Assembly (NCBI RefSeq): GCF_031755915.1
Contig: NC_083379.1
Location: 39,316,001 to 39,380,000 of the forward strand
Direction of reading: 5' to 3'
Source: Ziziphus jujuba
Lineage: Eukaryota; Streptophyta; Magnoliopsida; Rosales; Rhamnaceae
Length of the DNA stretch: 64,000 nucleotides
Below, piece by piece: positions 34,010-46,195 of this stretch. Within the stretch, counting starts at the first letter, position 1; each line of letters starts with the position of its first letter. Position numbers and translations under genes: made by a program. The notes beneath the pieces are model-generated. The model searched no databases and had not been told where the DNA came from. It worked only from the letters and a program-made list of their open reading frames with translations.

Positions 34010-34860
34010 CTCTCTCTCTCTGGGTCTGCGTTTTTCTTCCGGCCATCAGACAGCCACATGCGCCAGGCGACGGGACGGCCCACGGCCGGGCAAGCTTAGT
34101 CGTCGAGTCTCCGGCCGGTTGGCCGACGGACGTGCTGGGATTGGCGCCCAACATCGGCGGCCGGTGTCCTCCCTGTTGACCAGTTTTCTGGCTGCTACCG
34201 GCGGCGTGAGCGGTCCTTTCCCATGAATTTGGGCCCCCTGAATCCGTTTCCGAGCTTGGATTGGCTCAAATCTGGCTCATTCATGAGGTATGACATGAGA
34301 CCCGTTCGGCAGCAACTTCACGGCAGGATTTCGGCGACCTCCGGCGGAGGTGGGGCAAATTGAAGGTATATTCTTGATGTCCTCGTTACAAGCTTCGATT
34401 TGGTACCTTAATTGTGAATTGTGATTGAGTATTTTGAAAGATGTCATTTTTGGATAGAATAATATTATTTTAATGCGATAATCTGAAAAATGTATGTGTG
34501 ATGTTTAAGTAATTGTTATTTATATTGATGATGTCCAATTGTGTTGAATTGCATAAATATGGATTGAATTAATGTTTCTTAAATTTGGAAAGCTGTAGAT
34601 TTTAAACTGCTGTTAAATTATTGTTAACTTTATTGGGAGGTTACTAATAGAATCTATCTTTATATGCTAAATTATTTGTGGAACTGTATGTGGTTCTATT
34701 GACATTTAGTATGAATTAATTTGAAAGTTTGCGAAATTGATTATATTGAATTATTGTAGAAGAGACAAATTTTATGAAATTATGATTTAAATTTTATTAT
34801 GTTTATTGATGCTAAATGGAAATTTGGTTTATTAAAGAATTCTTGATTTTTATTATTGTG

Positions 34861-34936
34861 ATTTAATTGTATTCATTACGTATGAGCAAGGTGTTTTCAT
34901 TTAATTGTATTCATTACGTATGAGCAAGGTGTTTTC
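34861..34936. repeat. 38-bp tandem duplication within the outer solo LTR
   Basis: Two identical 38-base units (34861-34898 and 34899-34936) containing CATTACGTATGAGCAAGG. The related LTR at 50,230-50,270 has a single copy. Confidence 0.85.
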
Positions 34937-35548
34937 ATTTAATTAAGTGTATTTGGATTTTAATATTATTTTTGGGCATGATTTGGTTTAAATATTTCGA
35001 AGAAAATATTGGTTTAAGTTTGGTGGTCTCAAATCATATAATTATGTCCTTGGAATATTATTTGATTGATTTTATGATTTGGAAAAAAATTAATTGTATA
35101 TTATTATCGGTGGACTTATGCTGGTGTTATTAAAGAAAAATGTGGGATGGTGAATTCGAAAAATGGTATAATTCCCACAGTGAATTTTGGAAAAAAATTG
35201 CGTATTTTAATAATAAATATGGTTATTTATTTTAGATGCACCCATACACGTACCGGTGTTCTGTAGTTGTGGATGTGGTTAACGCACAGATGGATGTGGA
35301 TGTGATTAGTACGCAAGTTGTAATGTCTCGCGTGAGTTGCCATTGGACCGAGGGCAGACAAGTTTTATGTAATGTACATCAGTCGCCCCCCTCCATGGCC
35401 GGGATGCCGGTTTTAGCAGCGGCGCTGTAAGGACGCCAAAGCGACCGTATGCAAGTTTCTCTCTTTAACCTCCCACCGGACGGTGCTCGGGACGCTGGGT
35501 ATCGGAGGGCACCACTGATATATAGTATGGTGCATCAAGTATATTTTG

Positions 35549-35550
<2 letters not shown>

Positions 35551-35598
<48 letters not shown>

Positions 35599-35600
35599 TC
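35551..35600. repeat. compound (TA)n(GT)n microsatellite
   Basis: A TA run followed directly by a GT run inside the outer solo LTR, just after the conserved GC-rich block. Confidence 0.8.
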
Positions 35601-36813
35601 GTACATATATTTGTATGTTATATCATTTGATATTATTCTGTATATACCGCACCATACGGAGGCGGCGAACAAATGTGGTCCATGTAGAGCTAGCCCCATA
35701 ATCATGTTGCCTACGAGTCCAGGGGATCGGATGGCCAATATAGGCAACCACCCAGGTTTGTATTGGTAGTAAGGGCGGCGACAGCTGGAATCATGGATCA
35801 CGTAGTATATCAGAAGACATCGTACGTATCTCCATTACGAGCGTGCATATTTCATTTTATGCTATGGATTTTAAGATATGATTCTTATGTATTTATGTTA
35901 TGTTATCTAACTGTGATTTAATTTCTTACCAATATTCTTAATCGATGTTATTATATTATTATTACTACCATATGATACCTTCGGATAAGTATAACAGCCT
36001 ATGGATAAGAAAGATAGCCATCGGGCAAGTATAATAGTTCTCGGACAAGAGGTAGCCTTTGGGTATGTGAGATAGCCCTTGGCAGGTGTGGTTATGTGGT
36101 AACCCTCGGGCAAGTTACATTAATACTAGTATCATTAAAACGTTGTTATTGTTTTTATTTTTGTTGTTAATGTGATGTTGTTTTACCTTTCTTTCTATAT
36201 TATGCATTGGCATATTTTTAACACGATATTGAAGTGTAATGGACATGTGCAGCACTAAGTGGGTGGTGTGGGCGGACGAGAATTTGTGATGGTATATTGT
36301 AATTGGTTATTTAATAAATTAATTCCATTATATGCCTTTTGTATAATTTGTTATTGAAGTGCTGCCAGTTGTGGAACTTAAATTGTAGTAATGTGGGAGG
36401 AATAAGGTGGTGTATATAGAAGTGTATTTTCAGTGCAAATAATTTTATAATAAGTTCAACCCTTAGGGGAGGTTCTACCGGATTTTCCATTGGAGGACCA
36501 GATAGAGTTTCCCTGGGATCAGAGCTTGTCTAGGGTTCCGGTGAGGAATTTTGGACGGGTCCTGACACTTTTATTTCAAAGTCCAATATTAGATCTATAA
36601 AATTTCCTAGCGAGTGTGTATGACCAGTACCAATTGCTTGATATGTTTAGAGGAAAGGCGTTGTCAAATGCATGCGCTTTTGAGTCTCCCTAAAACAAAT
36701 AACAATTGATTAAGAAGGAATGTATTGAGAATGAATACTTTGTTCAAATGCCAAGCTAAAGATAAACATCTAACCGGCATACAAGCAAAATAAAATAAAT
36801 TTAAGATTGATGA

Positions 36814-39800
36814 TGTCAGGACCCGTCTAAGATCCTTCACCGGAACCCTAGACAAATTTTGATCCCAGGAAAACCCTATCGGACCCTTCAATGGAAAATC
36901 CGGCAGAATCTCTCCTAAGGGTTGAATTTACCACAAAATTATCCTGCACGTAAAATACTTCTAGATACATCCCCTTATTCCTCCCACCTTACTATAATAT
37001 ATTTCCATAGATTTGTAGCACTCCAAATAAATGACAGGGATTCAATATATGATTCAATAAATATGTCTCCAATTGGTATAAGAGCATTATACAAATAATT
37101 ATGAAATTAATACAATGATAGATGAAGCAATACAAGATGGAGAGGAAAAAGGAAGGAAATGCTTCTTGGACTTTCGGCAATGAATTGAGACGTTGGACTC
37201 GCCCCGGACAATCAACGTCTCCCAACCTGGGCCTAGGGAAACAGAATTTAAAAACATGAGATGCTAATTATCATAGTGAATGACCCAATCTATTACGCAA
37301 TTATAATATTAATAATATAACAATAAAAGAAACTTAATTAATCAATACCAAACAATTAAATAAATAATTATAATAAATATTTGAAATAATATTTTCTTTC
37401 AAAACTCTCACGATTTATTCTGTTAGAAATGTTCCCCTTTTAAAACATTTTTACAAAACCTAATAATTGTACCCCAAAAATCAAGGAATAATTAATTAAA
37501 TAAATTATAAGTAAAATACATTAAATTAAAGATCTAGAATGTATAATAAGAAACAAGAATAATTTTAATAACAATTATTAAATTGTACACAAAATGTCAT
37601 AAATAAAATAAGCAAAATCAAATAAAATTTACATAAAAAAAAATCAAGAAAATATCAAATTAAACGGAATGCAATAATTTAGAATGCATATAAATACAAA
37701 TATTAATTTAGAACTCAATATACACATTGAAAACATTTTAAAAATCCAATAATTAAATTTAGAATAAAACATCACTAGATAAAATAAATAACATCGTAAA
37801 TAAACTTGTATTAAAGAAATTTGGCATAAAACAAAAATAAACTCAGTATATAAATTATAAAATTTATTGTTTAAATCAATGAAATAATTAAAGAAACATT
37901 TTAATAGATTTTAAATCTCAATTTAAAATAGATAAAAGAATACAATAAAATTCATATTAAAATCTCAAAATTTAAATAAATAATATCAACGTAGTAAAAT
38001 AAAATTCTAAAACACCAATTTAAAATAATTGATAAAAGCATGAATAAATACATTTTAGAAAATACTAATTGTAAATAGGTGATAAAACAAGTTAAATACT
38101 TTTAATTCAAATATGACTTTAAAACTTTAGGATTTGAAATTTATATTTGAAAAATGATACTTGACGCACCACACTATATACCAGTGATGCCCTATGATAC
38201 CCAGCGTCCCGAGCACTATTTAGCGGAAGGTTAAAGAGAGAAACTTGCATACGGTCGCTTCGGCGTCCTGACAGCGTCGTTGTTTAAGCCGTCAACCCGG
38301 CCATGGAGGGGGGCGGCTTATGGCCAATGTCAAACTTGCTTGCCCTCGGTCCGATGGCAACTCACGGGAGACATTATAACTTGCGCGCTCATCTACATAC
38401 ACAGTACAGAACACCAGTACTGTATGAGTGCGTCTAAAATAAATAACGATATTATTTTAAAAATAACAATTTTTCCAAAACTCACCGTGGGAATCATACA
38501 ATTTTTCAAATTCACAATCCCACATTTTTTCTTTAATATCTCCAGTATAAATCCATCAATAATAATATATAAATAACTTTTTTCCAAATCATAAAATCAA
38601 TCAAATAATATTTCAAGGGCATAATTATATAATTTGAAAGCACCAAACTTTAACCAATATTTTTCTTGAAATATTTAAAATCGAATCATAACCAAAAATA
38701 ATATTTAAATCCAAATATAATTAATTAAATGAAGACACATTGCTCATGCATAATAAATTCAATTAAATCACAATAACAATACTCAAGAATTTCGTAATAA
38801 ACCAAACTTTCATTTAGCATCAATGGGCATATATATATATATATAAAATACAATTTTACCACAGTTATAATTAAATTCCATCACATGAGCATATTTTCTA
38901 AATATTAAATTAATACAAAATAAATATAATTAATCACCCCAAATACTTTCGCAACAACACATATATTAAAACCATTATAAATCGGCATTGTAAAATTAAA
39001 TGGAAATTCCTTCAAATATTAAACATATATTAAAATTCACATGAAAACTTTCTAATTACATAATATTCCAACAATAAAATTTAACAATTATTAATAAAAT
39101 CCTATATCCATAAAATTCTTGAAATCGAATATTTTTTGATGCACAAATAATTATAATTCATTCAATTTTGGCATCAAAATTCCAAATATAAATTTATAAA
39201 TATTCAACACATAAAACATATTCTTCAAATAACCAATTAACACAAAATGTATATATTTTAACATCCCAAAATAATTTTGAAGGTGGGTTACTCACCTTAA
39301 GCATGCAATCCAACCAAGATCCTCCATAGGATCAATTCTACGGCTCACACGTGCTCCTAAAACAACAATATTACACAGGATCAAATAAATTAATATTTTA
39401 TTCGGATAAATAATATCCGGTACCCGAGGGATTTAACACAAACGGTGTCCACAATTCATAAATAAGGTATCAACGGAAAGCTAAGGGGACGAGAAATACG
39501 TTACCGATCTCCGTTGGACTCACCTCGACCTGAGGTGGCTGGAAAGTGGATGGAAGCTTTCGGCCGAACTTCAATTTGTCGTGTCTCCCAAACGGTAGGG
39601 AATTGAGCTGAATGGACCTCAAAATTGAGCTCTGGAGGTCCAAAATAGGTGGAAAGGAGTATCAACTTAGCCGGCTGGTGGCCAGATCGCCGACGGAGCC
39701 AATCTTGCCGTCGTCAGCAACGAAGCCCGATCCGGCCACATCTGGCGACGGTTGGCCGCCATTTTCCGGCTGCTGGCCGGAATCTTTCCCCTTTTCCTCC

Positions 39801-40556
39801 CCATCAGGCGCGTGTGGCTTCATATGATCCAAAAAAAAGAGAAACGGGGTGAAGCCGAGAGGGAGAAGGAAGGAAGAAGGAAGAAGGAAGAAGAAGAAGA
39901 AGAAGAAGAAGAAGAAGAAGAAAAGAAAAGAAAAAGAAAAAGAAAGAAATTTTCATGGGTGTTTCCCCACGTGAGGAAAAAAGAAATTTTTTTTTTAAAA
40001 ATAATAATAATAATAAAAAAATAATAAAAATACTAAAATAATAAAATAATAAAATAAATAAATAATATTAAGATAATATAGTATTTAATATGGTTAACAT
40101 GTGGCATCTCCTCATTGTGACACATGGCATCCTTTATTAAATCACATGTGGTACACTGTTCACATATTTAAAAATAATATTAAAATAATACTGTATTTGA
40201 AAAACTTTACAGGTCCATAACTTTTCAACAAAATGTCCAAATCATGTGTACTGCTAGTCTACGGACTTGTATTGAGGAGTAATTCACATTCATACATGAG
40301 TCAAAACTTATATCCCCAAAAATAAAAAGTCAATCCTGCACCCTTGGACAATTTGGATCTCAACTTGTTTTACTCATAACTTTCAAACCGTAGCTCCGTT
40401 TTCGACGTGCTACTAGTCTATGAACTCGTACCAATGTGTACTTCATAACAGGACCTCTGTCAATGTAAAATTCCACCGGAAGCAAAAAGTCAACATTTGA
40501 TCCCTTCTCGGTCAAATTTGAGAAATTTCTGGTGTACTTCGGGACGGGGTAGTACA
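36814..40556 (-). mobile_element. solo LTR (3743 bp), minus orientation
   Basis: Reads TGTCAGGACCCGTC ... GGGACGGGGTAGTACA on the + strand. The flanks are GATGA (36809-36813) and TATGA (40557-40561), a 5-base target duplication with one mismatch. The uninterrupted site is visible in unit B at about 55,595-55,605 (GATTGATGAAGTTAATTA). It is longer and more AT-rich than the others, with mutated LTR ends and a GAA microsatellite near 39,888-39,921, so it is probably the oldest of the set or a different subfamily. Confidence 0.85.
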
Positions 40557-40881
40557 TATGAAGTTAATTATACGGCAGCTATTTATATACGACAAGTTGA
40601 GTACGAGAATCCATTAATAGTTTCCAACATATTAGTATATATTATCCTTACAATCACAATTCTTTAAAGAAAGACAAATCAATGACCAAATAACAATTAA
40701 TAGTGAGTATTAACATGCCTTTGTGTATGTATTAGAGAACAGAGCGAAAGATATATTATGCATAAAAATATTACATAGACAAAAAGAAAATTATTAATTA
40801 ATTACCAAGAAAATAACTGAAATTACATAAAAATCAGTCTAATTGGTCCCAAATCTTAAACATCCTCATCATCAACTTCCT

Positions 40882-41602
40882 ATGCACCCTGCTGTAGAGG
40901 AACGTATTTATCGTCTCCATGACTACTATTCCTAAAATAGTTAGTCTAGCAAGAAGTACTAAGCGAAAGCAATACTAAAATTAAACCGAACACCATGAAA
41001 GGTAGTAATGGTAACAAGTTCTCTGTAAAACCCTTTGATCACCCAAGAAAACCTGTTACTAGCTTCATTGTGGATATCTTTCTTCACATCGTACCATGAT
41101 ATATCAAGGTCTGAAAAGCAGGGTCAAAGAAGTTATCAACACCATGAACAATCAGACCTCCATCGTTATAAAGATTTAGTTCAGTGACTGTGACTCCGTT
41201 GAGGGATGTGTATCCATCTGTTCGTAGAGTAGTGACTACCAGAGGATGACCGAGAAGCAGTGTATCAATTTTGGAACCATGGTGAAGAGATTGTAGAGCC
41301 TCGCCATCAAATTTCGAAGGCACAACATGATACTGAAGCAGAGTTAATGGTGGCTGTGTGTATTTGGAGGAATAGAAAGCACCATCTTGACAGCTAATAA
41401 TAGTAAGAGTGGAATTGCCAGTTAACAGTTCTGAAACATTGAGATCGTTGAGGAACACTTGGAGGATCATTGACATTACTTGGTAGCCTTTATCGGAAAG
41501 GGTTCTTGCCGCTATGACCAAGTTGAAGTTGTTGTTTCCTTCAGCTTGAGTTGAGACGAGGACCAGAAAAACAAGAACACTCAAGACTAATTTGGATGCT
41601 AT
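40882..41602 (-). pseudogene. FAS1-II-A: fasciclin-domain gene with lost start codon and frameshift
   Basis: Matches the intact gene FAS1-II-B (55897-56613) almost throughout. On the minus strand the start codon reads ATA at 41602-41600, where II-B has ATG. The signal peptide and FAS1 domain then read open (YTQPPLTLLQYHVVPS, LLGHPLVVTT, DGGLIVHGVDNFFDPAF). A one-base deletion near 41,093 (CATGG for CCAAGG) shifts the frame and removes the juxtamembrane and membrane segments. A downstream in-frame ATG could only give a protein without a signal peptide. Probably dead, or at best a truncated soluble FAS1 product. Confidence 0.85.
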
Positions 41603-43112
41603 GTGTGTATGAGATAGTGTAATTAAGGATATTATGGGAAAGACAGGAATTAGTTAGGCAATTATATATATATATATATATATACGCGAACCGACTCCCT
41701 AGTCCTCTTCCTATAATGATTTTAATTTTACTTGTCTATCCAGGAAAGTTTACTACTAATGGTATTGTGATATTTTCAAAATGGTATAGGAAGAAATTAA
41801 TTATTATAATTTGTACGTTATACTTGTAAATCTATTTACATGTTAGGATACTACATTACACACCAAATTGAATCAGAGTACTTGAAGAGACCAATCACTA
41901 AGCCATTATGTAAATTTTCCTTGTTTTGCTTTCAAATAGGACAATTATGCTTCAGATTTTATTTTATTTTTATCTTTATAAATTTTTTTCACAAGTATAT
42001 TCAGTAGTTCGAATTGCTTTCTTGAGAGGCACGCAAGGCATATGTGAGATTTGGAAGTCTTCAAACTTCAATATTGAAATTTGTTAAATAGCAACATACA
42101 TATATTCTTTTGCTCGAAAAGAAAAAAAAAATTGTAAAAAAACATTAGTTTACTTGCTTTCAGGTTTAGAATAACAAAATTGTTATCATTTTTTTTATTT
42201 AAATACAAAAATGTTATAATTAAGAACATAAGTTTTAATGAAATCACTATTTACCATGCTTAACAGTTCAGCTGAGCTATCTTTAGTTACAACAAATTGT
42301 CACAAACTTGGTGCTATATTTTTGTGTAATTAGAGAAGTCATGGGCACTTACACACACACAAAATGTAGAAATCAATGTGCTTTTCTAGTTGTAGCCAAA
42401 ACAACTAAGAAAAAAGTCTAGGAAAAATTCTCTTTAGAGCAGCAAAACATCCAAACTGCCTGAAACTTAGGGATATTTGGCAATGTTTTTCTTTTATTAT
42501 GAAAGCATATTCCAAAATGAAAATTACGAATGAATATTTTTCTTTTGTTCTAAGAAATTAAGGGACTCTAAGTACTTATCTCAAATATGGTACCTGAAAA
42601 AAAAAAAAATCTATATATATATATATATATATATATATTTTTCCATGTTTTGTAATTTTTTTTCATTTTTTTTCATTTGTTTCTGAAAATTATTTATAAA
42701 AGGACAATGAACAAACATATGTAAGGTTTTCAAAGAACATTAAGTTTTTATTTCTTTAAAATATTAAACTGCTTTCAAAACAGTTCTCCGCAATAATTAT
42801 GAACAATAACAGGGGATAAATTCAGCCAAAAAAAACAGGGGACATATGTTCAAAGGGCCCATGCATATTCTCTTTATAATCAATGAATCTTAAATCTAAA
42901 ACATAGAAATAAAAATATAAAAGGATACAAAGTTTACAGTGGTTCGGCTATAATAAGACTACATCCATCCACTCTTCAATTCTCTCTCTGACCAATTCTT
43001 ATTAAAACCTCCTCTGTGACAGTATAACAATAGCAGCTTAGAATCAACAAACTAAACTTGGTTCTTGAAATTGAAGTAAATAATTAAAGACAGTTAAACC
43101 CCAAAACCCTAA
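41603..43112. other. promoter region of FAS1-II-A and spacer
   Basis: Bases to about 41,720 match the II-B promoter (56,614-56,740), including a TA microsatellite at about 41,664-41,685 and GACTCCCTAGTCC. The remainder to 42,900 is AT-rich spacer similar to 56,760-58,330. No further coding sequence. Confidence 0.6.
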
Positions 43113-43844
43113 TTACACCTTTAATTGAACTAATTTACCAAAGATAAACATGTTTAACATCAAGAACATGATCAAGTATACTTTCATATCCATCATCTTT
43201 ATCGCAACAAAAGTAATACCCAAACCAACCACAGCCATTGCTAATAGCAAAAACCAATAATCTGTCAATTCTATTATCACCCAAGAAAATCCACTTACTA
43301 CTCTTAGTGGGTATCTTCGTTCTTCATATCGAACCAAGAATATATAAGGCCTGGAAAGCAGGATAAAAGAAGTCATCAATGCCGTGGATAATCAAACCTC
43401 CATCATTATGAAGATTCCATTTGGTTACTTTGACTTCATTAAGGGATATTGGATATTCATCGCTTTGTGGAGTAGTGACAACCAGTGAATGACCAAAAAG
43501 CAGAGTATTAATCTTGGAACCATGAGGAAGAGAACTCAAATCCCCACTCTCAAGTTTCAGAGGCACAACATGATACTGAAGCAGCGTCAGTGGTGGCTAT
43601 GGGTATTTGGAGGAGAAGAATACATCGTCGGGAGGACAAAACACAGTGAGCGTGGAATTGCTGGATAACCACTCGGAAACATCGTGAGTCTTGAAAAAAG
43701 GTCAAAGATCATGGACATTGCATGATAGCCTTTGTCAGAGAGCGCTTTTGATGCCATTGGCAAGTTGAAGTTATTGTTTCCTTCAGCTTGGATTGAGAGA
43801 AGAACCACCAAAAGGAGAACGCAGAACAACGACTTGGATGCCAT
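43113..43844 (-). pseudogene. FAS1-I-A: fasciclin-domain gene with two frameshifts and a nonsense codon
   Basis: Starts MASKSLFCVLLLVVLLSIQ at 43844 and matches the intact FAS1-I-B (58908-59642). Three lesions are visible: a one-base deletion in the codons after MIFD (near 43,700), a TAG where I-B has CAG in the KYPQPP segment (near 43,596), and a one-base deletion near 43,350 just after the second conserved FAS1 motif. The remaining pieces (SGDLSSLPHGSKINTLLFGH, NDGGLIIHGIDDFF, and a C-terminal WFLLLAMAVVGLGI membrane segment) lie in different frames. Non-functional. Confidence 0.9.
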
Positions 43845-43954
43845 GGGAGCTTAGCTTCAATATTAACGCAGCGGAAAGCTAAGACACAAAGAAATTTGTT
43901 AGGAAAGGATATGAGAGTTGTGACTTGGAAAACTGGTCATGTATATACGGAAAT

Positions 43955-44102
43955 TCTATGGTGAGGACGGTCCGCATGAGGACCACAGTATTAGTGACGG
44001 TTTTTCATAGTATTAACGACGGTTTTTTAGAAAATCGTCACCAATACTATGAAAAACCGTCACCAATACTGTGGTCCGCATGAGGATCGTCCGCACCATA
44101 GA
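43955..44102. mobile_element. 148-bp near-perfect hairpin MITE
   Basis: The two arms of about 72 bases are nearly perfect inverted repeats. Left reads TCTATGGTGAGGACGGTCCG; right reverse complement reads TCTATGGTGCGGACGATCCT. The loop is only a few bases. Each arm holds an internal doublet (AGTATTAGTGACGG, then AGTATTAACGACGG). It is absent from the homologous position upstream of FAS1-I-B (near 59,735), so it inserted after the duplication. Transcription would give a long hairpin RNA. Confidence 0.75.
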
Positions 44103-44854
44103 CGGACTACATGTATATATATATATAGATGGAATCCCAATTTTGGAAACTTATAATACAAGTAACATTATTATTGGTATTAGAATTATTATTGGTATTA
44201 GAGTTCTAATGGACTCTGAATTACTAGTATTGGATTAGAGTTCTATATCACTACAAATTCTGAAAACTTGAGTAACCTTATTGGATTAGAATTCTATTGG
44301 ACTCCCAACCTAAACTTAAATAGCATTTATTTTGATTAGACTTCACAAAAATGTAATATAATTTTATTCCAAAAAAGCGAAAAGAAAAGAAAATTCAGAT
44401 TTCTTATTACTGTACATAAAGAAAGAAAATGTTTCTAACTTAAAAACTCGTCCTTATATGTGTACTTTTTGTTTGCTTTGTTATATATGTTAGATTTATC
44501 AACTAATAATAGTTGCTTCCCACGTAACGTATAAATTAAGGTTGCATTTGTGGATATATATATATATATATATGAAATATGCTAATTAATTTGCTGCAAA
44601 TTCTCATGTATTAGAAAATGTCATGCTTAAAAAAACAGGAATAACATGCATATCATGGTTCGATTTCATGTTGCGGATTCAGGGGAGGGTAGTCCATTGT
44701 CAAATCGTTTTTGGACTGTACAAACTTAAAATATTATGTCCATGGATATATAACTAAGCCACACTATACATTTAATCACTAAAAAAAGAAAAAAACTTTA
44801 TTTGATGAGAGTAAATTGCTAAATTAGCATTAGCTAGATGTTTAATTATCCAGA
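44103..44854. other. spacer upstream of FAS1-I-A, end of unit A
   Basis: To about 44,680 this matches 59,750-60,230 upstream of FAS1-I-B. It includes degenerate repeats of TTGGATTAGAATTCTATTG and the block ATCAACTAATAATAGTTGC. The junction with unit B lies at about 44,700-44,850. No gene. Confidence 0.55.
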
Positions 44855-45120
44855 TGGAAAATTGAAAGGACCTTGTACATATAAACACATTGAATTCATT
44901 TAAAATGGACTGCAGGTAGCAGGGGAACATTTTTTAGGAACAACATGAACCTAGGCAGACTACCTTGCCAAAACATTGAGCTCAAGGACATCAATCTACA
45001 TTATACTCATGGAATTGTGCATTCCCAGTGTTAAGTTGTAGGTTTTGCATTCCTCTTGTATTGAGCAATGCACTTATTTAAATAGAAATCCAATCTATTA
45101 GGAATGAAAAAACAAACATA
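44855..45120 (+). pseudogene. polygalacturonase debris (unit B counterpart of PG2)
   Basis: CCAGATGGAAAATTGAAAGG at about 44,851 corresponds to the PG2 exon 2 codons for PDGT...LKGPC with an internal deletion. From about 44,960 the sequence matches PG2 exon 4 (CCTTGCCAAAACATTGAGCT) through the stop and into the 3' flank, with small deletions. Exons 1 and 3 with the catalytic residues are gone. The 3' flank match continues to about 45,600. Confidence 0.85.
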
Positions 45121-45623
45121 AAATTCTCAGTAGCTAGTTCTTGAAGTTTGTTGAAAAATATTGTGAAGTTTGTTATTAGACTTGTGTAGCCGAACTCTAA
45201 TTAATAAAATTTGGATTTTAATTGAAGAATTGAGATGTTTATCAAATTAACCTATATATGTTTAATTGATGACCCGCATATGAAGTAGAAATAATAAGTT
45301 ATGACTTGAATATGATAAGCAGAATTCTACAACTCTTGATCCATAAAAGTAGATAAGGATATAGTTTTCTTTTCCTTTGAGTAGAATTAAAATTTCTAAA
45401 ATAAATTTCTAAAAGTTAGTTTTGAAGCTTCATCAAACTCATTCGATTACCATATATAGAATTTAAAAATTAACATGCCATTACAACATTCATTTTTCTT
45501 TTTTCCTAGAAAAATCTTCAAGCTCTAATTATTATTTAACAGCCATCACAGAGTGATTGTACTATTTACAAGCTTTTAATCCGAAAAAATAAAAAAAAAT
45601 AAAAAAAAAAATATATATATATA

Positions 45624-46150
45624 TATGTAACACCCCGTCCCAAAGTACGTCGGAATTTTTACATATTGACCGAGGTTAATTGTTGACTGAGAGGGTCAAA
45701 ATTTGACTTTTTGTTCTGGATGGAATTTTACATTGACCAAGGCATCATTTCAAAGTACGTATCATCCCGAGTTCGTAGACTACTAGCATGTTGAAATCGG
45801 AGCTACCATTTGAAAGTTATGCGCAAGGCAAGTTGCAGTCCAATCTGTCCAAGGGTGCCAAGTTTGACTTTTTATTTATGTAGAATTTCGATTTGATTCT
45901 TATATGGTTGTAAAGTACTCGTCGATACGAATCTATAGACTAGCGGCACGCCTAATTTGGACATCCAGTTAAAAAGTTATGGACTCGCAAAGTTTTTTTG
46001 ATACATTATTATTTTATATTATTTTTAATTAAATGGTTTTATTGTGGAAAATGAGCGCCACGTGTCAAGCCCTCAGCCTTTCCCGTGAGTGTGCAGTGGC
46101 ACCCATGGGATGGCTTCTTATTGGCTCAAACCCGTGTGTGAGCCGGTGAC

Positions 46151-46195
<45 letters not shown>

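Larger units (their letters stand above)
30281..36567 (+). mobile_element. solo LTR (about 3.28 kb), plus orientation, interrupted by a nested solo LTR
   Basis: Starts TGTAACACCCCGTCCC and ends GGGTCCTGACA, with perfect target duplications CTTTT at 30276-30280 and 36568-36572. Removing the nested LTR (31003-34009) and one copy of its target site leaves 3275 bases. The empty site is seen in unit B near 55,310-55,325. Contains a TTGAC cluster at its start, the conserved GC-rich block at about 35,234-35,540, and a leader-like block at 35,600-35,890 shared with the interior of the full gypsy element. There is no internal domain, so it is a solo LTR left by LTR-LTR recombination. Confidence 0.88.
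7068..44690. repeat. segmental tandem duplication, unit A
   Basis: The order of recognisable pieces is PG2 last exon, FAS1 type III, (RING-H2 island), FAS1 type II, FAS1 type I. The same order recurs in unit B (44950-60250). By-eye matches include 7070-7440 with 44960-45320, 8190-8480 with 45330-45590 and 51980-52020, 23500-23600 with 52910-53000, 29640-30270 with 54600-55310, 36570-36810 with 55310-55600, 40557-41700 with 55600-56740, and 42890-44680 with 58640-60230. Unit A is expanded by one TRIM, a copia element with a gypsy element inside it, three solo LTRs and several MITEs. Borders are approximate. Confidence 0.8.

Noticed and set aside
36567..36814. Two adjacent solo LTRs (30281-36567 and 36814-40556) read as LTRs of one element
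   Set aside because: They are in opposite orientations, have different target duplications (CTTTT; GATGA/TATGA), and the DNA between them is host sequence present in unit B.
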